A stretch of DNA of 18,764 bases from Bacteroidales bacterium (lineage in GTDB: Bacteria; Bacteroidota; Bacteroidia; Bacteroidales; F082). Shown here in pieces: positions 15,285 to 18,764 of this stretch. Made by a program: the position numbers and the translations under genes. The DNA lies in contig JAFWRA010000018.1 in the NCBI GenBank assembly GCA_017508895.1, forward strand, positions 1 to 18,764, in the 5' to 3' direction. A model generated the notes under the pieces. The model was not told the DNA's origin and did no database searches. It saw nothing but the letters and a program-made list of their open reading frames with translations. How positions within the stretch are numbered: position 1 is the stretch's first letter; each line of letters opens with the position of its first letter.

Positions 15285-15734
15285 ATGGAACAACGCGATG
15301 GTAAAATCTTCAATCTGAAGCCCGAACTCACCACGGCGATGAAACTAGCGGCGAGTTTTGCCATCACCTATTATGGTTTGTTGCTTATCTATGAAGTTTT
15401 TACTCTTGTCTACAGCCGATATTTCATTGATTCCTATTACTTTAACCAAGGGCAAACTGATGAGGGAACCAAAGAGCTATGGACCCAAATCATCCAACTT
15501 GTATTATCCACAATATTGGTTTTCAGCTTGATACAAGTATTTAGAAAGAAGATTCACGGAAAAGCCCTATTTGTCGGGTTTTCCATTTTACTCATCGCTT
15601 TTCAGTTTTACACTACAGGTTTTGTACCATGGATGAAATACGCTCTCGAAGTGCTCTTGGTACTTATCATTGCTCCAATTAGAGTAAAAAAGAAAATCAA
15701 GCTGAAACAAATTCAATCAAAAAAAGAAAAATGA
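15285..15734 (+). CDS. Hypothetical four-helix membrane protein
   Basis: 149 residues from ATG 15285. Four predicted membrane helices lie at about 20-44, 67-86, 94-112 and 115-132. The C-terminal tail is strongly basic (RVKKKIKLKQIQSKKEK) and should be cytoplasmic. The loop between helices 1 and 2 (RYFIDSYYFNQGQTDEGTKE) mirrors the layout of the preceding gene's product, although the sequences are not obviously similar. Its stop overlaps the start of the next gene (ATGA at 15731-15734), pointing to translational coupling. No family is recognised. Confidence 0.75.
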   Translation: MEQRDGKIFNLKPELTTAMKLAASFAITYYGLLLIYEVFTLVYSRYFIDSYYFNQGQTDEGTKELWTQIIQLVLSTILVFSLIQVFRKKIHGKALFVGFSILLIAFQFYTTGFVPWMKYALEVLLVLIIAPIRVKKKIKLKQIQSKKEK

Positions 15735-15991
15735 AAACAGAGGATTTTCACATAGGAAATGCCATTAAAACGATACTTAAAGAGCAAGAGCGTAGTGAAG
15801 CCTGGCTTGCAAGAAAAGTACACTGTGATCCTGGCAATTTCAATCGAATCCTCAAACGAAATACCATGGACTTAGACTTGTTGAGAAGGATTTCCATTTC
15901 ACTGAAACACAACTTTTTTACAGATTTTGCTTGTTTCGTTGAGCAACAAATCCATAACGATACTTTGAAGTTAGACAATACCGATATCTGA
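15731..15991 (+). CDS. Small XRE-like helix-turn-helix protein
   Basis: 86 residues starting at ATG 15731, which overlaps the upstream stop by 4 bases. Residues about 10-60 (IGNAIKTILKEQERSEAWLA, RKVHCDPGNFNRILKRN, TMDLDLLRRISISLKH) have the length, helix pattern and LA-x4-C-x3-NF-RILK recognition-helix layout of a minimal XRE-type DNA-binding domain. Small proteins of this kind (…WLA-x3-HCDRxN…) are common in Bacteroidales. There is no sensor or enzyme domain. It may autoregulate the operon, acting with the two membrane proteins as an input module. That is an inference from gene order only. Confidence 0.75.
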   Translation: MKTEDFHIGNAIKTILKEQERSEAWLARKVHCDPGNFNRILKRNTMDLDLLRRISISLKHNFFTDFACFVEQQIHNDTLKLDNTDI

Positions 15992-16074
15992 CACAATAAA
16001 ACCATTGTAAAATACGCATTAAATCATTGTAATAATAAACATATAGAATCCCACACACCTCCACAAAAACCCTT

Positions 16075-16082
16075 TAACTTTG
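16075..16082 (+). promoter_or_regulatory. -7 box for the small exported protein gene
   Basis: TAACTTTG matches TAnnTTTG and would start transcription near 16089, about 60 bases before ATG 16150. No TTG is found at the usual -33 distance. The surrounding 158-base gap after the XRE-like gene is very AT-rich and otherwise shows only short ATTGT repeats near 15993-16032. Confidence 0.5.
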
Positions 16083-16149
16083 CAAAGTATTAAGTGCATA
16101 ATAGCATTTCTATATTAACAAAGTAAATATCATATAATTATATAGCGTC

Positions 16150-16476
16150 ATGAAGAAAAATACTATTTCACTTTTAGCTGTTTTGGCTGCATTTTCTATT
16201 ACAGCGACATCAACTAGTGCACAAATAACAGTACCTAAAGTATCTAAAGACAGCATTAAGGAAGCCATTGCAATCACCGAGCAAGTAGTAGACGACACTA
16301 AAGACCAAGAAGAGTTTTTAGACAGAGCAGTTAAAGATGAGACTGTTGAAATGGCTCAGCCTGAAGAGCAGAACATTACCATTGACGGTATTGCTCCCCT
16401 CGGTAGTGGGATTTTGCTTCTGAGTGTCTTAGGCGGTGCTTACCTGATCGGTAAAAAAAGAAAAGAGGAAGAATAA
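16150..16476 (+). CDS. Small exported protein with sorting-signal-like C-terminus
   Basis: 108 residues. N-terminal signal peptide MKKNTISLLAVLAAFSITAT followed by STSAQ is probably cleaved near residue 25. The mature middle part (about 26-80) is acidic and apparently helical or disordered (ITEQVVDDTKDQEEFLDRAV). The end is tripartite: a short PLGSG motif (83-87), a hydrophobic stretch ILLLSVLGGAYLIG (88-101) and a basic cluster KKRK (102-105). This resembles C-terminal anchoring or sorting signals processed by exosortase/rhombosortase-type or related systems, but no named family can be assigned. A simple single-pass membrane protein is the alternative. It has its own -7 box upstream and a strong terminator downstream. 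Confidence 0.75.
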   Translation: MKKNTISLLAVLAAFSITATSTSAQITVPKVSKDSIKEAIAITEQVVDDTKDQEEFLDRAVKDETVEMAQPEEQNITIDGIAPLGSGILLLSVLGGAYLIGKKRKEEE

Positions 16477-16513
16477 AGTCTTCCCCAAGACAGCTTGTTT
16501 ACGTAGATAGAAT

Positions 16514-16560
16514 ATAACATACAAGTTATGTTACATGTATAATTTGTATGTTATTTTTAT
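16514..16560 (+). terminator. Rho-independent terminator between convergent genes
   Basis: ATAACATACAA (16514-16524) pairs perfectly with TTGTATGTTAT (16544-16554). Six further pairs, including two G-U, reduce the loop to seven bases (16531-16537). A T-rich tract follows (to 16560). It terminates the small exported protein gene. The convergent sufS ends at 16572, so reverse transcripts also cross this stem, but no matching T-run exists on that strand. Confidence 0.8.
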
Positions 16561-16571
16561 ATCAGTTTCGA

Positions 16572-17789
16572 TTATAAAAGCATGTAGGCGGCTTTCTTCA
16601 CTGCATTCACGAACATCCCCACTTCCTCTATCGTATTGTATAATGCAAATGATGCACGGACTGTGCCTGGTATGCCAAAACGCGTCATCACCGGTTCAGC
16701 GCAATGATGTCCTGTGCGCACTGCTACACCCATCTTGTCAATGATGGTTCCGAGGTCATAAGGATGAATGCCATCAATGATGAAGGAAACCAAACCTGAA
16801 TGATGCGCTGCCTCTCCAATGAAACGGATGCCGTCGATTTCGGAGAGTTGTTCGATGGCTGACTGTAACAAACCGGCTTCATATTGCTCAACTTCCTTTC
16901 TGTCAAGACTTTGCAGAAATCTAACGGCTATTTCCAAACCCAATGCGGCGCCCACATTTGGCGTCCCAGCCTCAAACTTATAAGGCAACACATTGAAAGT
17001 GGTTTTCTCAAAACTCACTACATCTACCATCTCACCTCCAAATTGGTAGGGAGGCAGTTTCTCCAGCCATTCGGCTTTGCCGTACAAGCCGCCGATACCC
17101 ATAGGGGCATACATCTTATGGCCCGAAAAAACGAAGAAGTCGCAATCCAAGTCTTGAACATCGATGGGATGATGCGCAATGGACTGTGCGCCATCAACGA
17201 CTACGGAAATGCCATATTGATGTGACATAGCCACCATCTCCTTCACAGGATTGACGGTTCCCAACACATTGGAAATATGCGCAATCGACACCACCTTCGG
17301 CCCTTCTTTCAGCAAGTCTTCGTATCGATTCAAGTCCAGGACACCATTATCATCCATCGGCACGACAAGCAGTTGGCCATGATGGCGCTGCACCATCTGC
17401 TGCCAAGGCACGAGGTTGGAGTGGTGCTCCATGGCTGTAATCAGCACCTTGTCACCTTCTCCAATGCAAAAGTGCTCGAATGATGTAGCCAACAGGTTCA
17501 ATGACTCGGTGGTGCCACGCGTAAAGATAATTTCGCGCGCTTCCTTGGCATGAACGAAATCCGCAACGGTCTGGCGGGCATGTTCGTAGGCCTCGGTCGC
17601 CTTTTGGCTCAAGTAATGCACCCCACGGTGGATGTTACAGTTCTCATTCAGGTAATAGTCACGTTCACGCTCGATGACGCACAAAGGCTTTTGCGTAGTG
17701 GCGGCATTGTCTAGATAGACCAAGGGCTTGCCATAGACTTGCTGGTCAAGGACTGGGAATTGGGATCTTATTTCCTTAATATCTAACAT
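16572..17789 (-). CDS. sufS: SufS cysteine desulfurase
   Basis: PLP-dependent cysteine desulfurase that supplies persulfide sulfur for Fe-S cluster assembly by SufBCD. 405 residues from ATG 17789 (MLDIKEIRSQFPVLDQQVYG), the usual family start. An ATG five codons upstream (17804) is also in frame. Seen motifs: YLDNAATTQKP, EHHSNLVPWQ with the PLP-stacking His near 123, VDGAQSIAHHP, and the PLP lysine near residue 225 in FSGHKMYAP. RTGHHCAEP carries the catalytic Cys near 363. All match group II desulfurases. It lies downstream of sufD on the same strand, after a 109-base gap holding a hairpin repeat. Confidence 0.96.
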   Translation of the reverse strand: MLDIKEIRSQFPVLDQQVYGKPLVYLDNAATTQKPLCVIERERDYYLNENCNIHRGVHYLSQKATEAYEHARQTVADFVHAKEAREIIFTRGTTESLNLLATSFEHFCIGEGDKVLITAMEHHSNLVPWQQMVQRHHGQLLVVPMDDNGVLDLNRYEDLLKEGPKVVSIAHISNVLGTVNPVKEMVAMSHQYGISVVVDGAQSIAHHPIDVQDLDCDFFVFSGHKMYAPMGIGGLYGKAEWLEKLPPYQFGGEMVDVVSFEKTTFNVLPYKFEAGTPNVGAALGLEIAVRFLQSLDRKEVEQYEAGLLQSAIEQLSEIDGIRFIGEAAHHSGLVSFIIDGIHPYDLGTIIDKMGVAVRTGHHCAEPVMTRFGIPGTVRASFALYNTIEEVGMFVNAVKKAAYMLL

Positions 17790-17796
17790 TTTTACT

Positions 17797-17884
17797 GACT
17801 TCACTTTTGACTTTAGTTCCTTTGACTATGGCCTCTGACTATGACTATGGCAATTTTCACGGCTTGGGAGAGCCATAGTCATAG
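17797..17884. repeat. GACT-rich short-period repeat with hairpin between sufD and sufS
   Basis: GACT recurs at 17797, 17809, 17824, 17837 and 17843. The arm CTATGACTATGGC (17839-17851) pairs perfectly with GCCATAGTCATAG (17872-17884) around a 20-base loop. It fills most of the gap between the two suf genes and would form a stable hairpin in the mRNA. There is no T-run suited to termination on the suf strand. Confidence 0.75.
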
Positions 17885-17898
17885 GCCACAAGCCATCG

Positions 17899-18726
17899 TC
17901 AGATTTTCGAATAATCAATATCAAAATTGTAATCTTTCGGATGGCTGCAACGCAAGACGCAGTTCTCGCAGCTCGAGAGTTCACCACGTAGACGGCGCTT
18001 GATCATGTCATCAATGTGTTCGTGCAGCATCTCATTTCCAATATGGTTACTCACCTCAGCGGCAAAGGCATACATCAACAGGATTCTGGCATTTGCCTTG
18101 CTGATGCCACGCTGCCGCATATAGAACATGGCCTCTTGGTCGAGCTGGCCGGTGGAAGTGCCATGCGAGCATTTCACATCGTCGGCATAAATCTCAAGGA
18201 AAGGCTGACTGTTGACCTTGGCAGTCGACGTCAAGAGGATGTTACTGTTGTTTTGGTTGGCATCGGTCTTCTGGGCGTTTTTGGCCACATACACATGACC
18301 GTTGAACACCGCCGAGGCCGAGTCATCGATAACGCCTTTGAATTTCTCGTTGCTAGTGCAATGCGGCACGTTGTGGTTCACCTTCAAGAAGTTCTCCACA
18401 TGCTGGGTCTTGTCGATGAGATACAAGCCATGCACCTGCGTGTCGGCGCCTTCACCATCCAAGTCGACATGATAGGTGTTTTGCACATCGCCGCCGTTGA
18501 AGGTGATGACCACAATCTTCAGTCGGCTGTCGGCCAGCTGCTTGACCTTGAACTCCCTTTGGATGGAGGCCTCGTTGCTTACATTCTGCAAAACATACAA
18601 CTCAAGGCTCGAATTCTCATTGAGGATGATTTCGGAGACCTTCGGCTCGGATGACAGGTGAGCGTCATCGTCATACTCAATGATTTCGCGGCTTTGGTTG
18701 GCGGCTAAGATAAGTTGGTTGTTCAT
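17899..18726 (-). CDS. sufD: SufD, Fe-S scaffold subunit, short form
   Basis: Component of the SufBCD scaffold complex for Fe-S cluster assembly. 275 residues from ATG 18726, only 2 bases after the sufC stop. The beta-helix core and C-terminal helices are clear: LEIYADDVKCSHGTSTGQLD contains the conserved His (about residue 188) equivalent to the essential SufD His, followed by QEAMFYMRQRGISKANARIL. The tail is RRLRGELSSCENCVLRC with Cys near 253, 256 and 260. SufD proteins are commonly above 400 residues, so about 150 N-terminal residues appear to be missing. No in-frame extension is possible because the sufC stop lies immediately upstream. It is probably functional, given the intact core. 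Confidence 0.92.
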   Translation of the reverse strand: MNNQLILAANQSREIIEYDDDAHLSSEPKVSEIILNENSSLELYVLQNVSNEASIQREFKVKQLADSRLKIVVITFNGGDVQNTYHVDLDGEGADTQVHGLYLIDKTQHVENFLKVNHNVPHCTSNEKFKGVIDDSASAVFNGHVYVAKNAQKTDANQNNSNILLTSTAKVNSQPFLEIYADDVKCSHGTSTGQLDQEAMFYMRQRGISKANARILLMYAFAAEVSNHIGNEMLHEHIDDMIKRRLRGELSSCENCVLRCSHPKDYNFDIDYSKI

Positions 18727-18728
18727 AA

Positions 18729-18764
18729 TCAAAGTTCCTTAATCCATTCGTAGCCTTTTTCTTC
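18729..18764 (-). CDS. sufC: SufC ATPase, last 11 codons only
   Basis: The frame reads EEKGYEWIKEL and then TGA (18729-18731). This resembles the C-terminus of the SufC ABC-type ATPase (…LEEQGYGWL… in E. coli) and its position directly before sufD fits the sufBCDS order. The rest of the gene lies beyond the window. The call rests on this short match plus synteny. Confidence 0.75.
   Translation of the reverse strand, partial: EEKGYEWIKEL

Noticed and set aside
15731..15991. XRE-like gene as the antitoxin of a toxin-antitoxin pair
   Set aside because: The genes coupled to it encode four-helix membrane proteins rather than a recognisable toxin, so the TA label is not supported.
18016..18654. 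212-codon open frame on the plus strand
   Set aside because: Antisense to sufD. The sense protein has recognisable SufD motifs, so this is a shadow.

Overview
The window looks like a chromosomal segment from an anaerobic member of Bacteroidota, probably order Bacteroidales. The evidence is TAnnTTTG-type -7 promoter boxes, two secreted proteins with type IX secretion (Por) C-terminal sorting domains, a gingipain-type C25 peptidase, an [FeFe]-hydrogenase maturase (HydE), an etfB/etfA/acyl-CoA dehydrogenase cluster of the kind found in Bacteroidales, and a suf operon in the usual order. No tRNA, rRNA, CRISPR array, transposase or phage gene was recognised. Most of the window is ordinary core metabolism.

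Layout. (1) Positions 1-3724, minus strand: an operon etfB - 31-codon small membrane ORF - etfA - acyl-CoA dehydrogenase (3' end outside the window), with a clear promoter upstream of etfB. (2) 3872-5647, minus strand: a secreted alpha/beta-hydrolase with a T9SS tail and a small three-helix membrane protein. (3) 5724-10237, plus strand: hydE, then a 1123-residue gingipain-like protease with five InlB-type repeats and a T9SS tail. (4) 10354-14692, plus strand: a beta-CASP metallo-beta-lactamase RNase-like protein, histidyl-tRNA synthetase and histidine ammonia-lyase, the last two only 19 bases apart. (5) 14784-16476, plus strand: a visibly more AT-rich accessory block with two four-helix membrane proteins, a small XRE-like regulator in an overlapping operon, and a 108-residue exported protein with a sorting-signal-like C-terminus. 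It is closed by a strong terminator. (6) 16572-18764, minus strand: sufS, an unusually short sufD and the last codons of sufC.

How the genes work together. The ETF pair passes electrons from or to the neighbouring acyl-CoA dehydrogenase. The two T9SS cargo proteins are a hydrolase and a protease for external substrates. SufC/D/S belong to the Fe-S cluster assembly machine, which would also serve Fe-S enzymes such as HydE.

The least explained features are non-coding. Several gaps between co-directional genes hold short-period, often seven-base-phased, repeats that fold into long hairpins (1580-1655, 13144-13170, 17797-17884). A different 76-base two-armed palindrome follows hutH (14696-14771). 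The other candidates for novelty are the small ORF inside the etf operon, the membrane-pair/XRE operon, the putative C-terminally anchored small protein and the short SufD.
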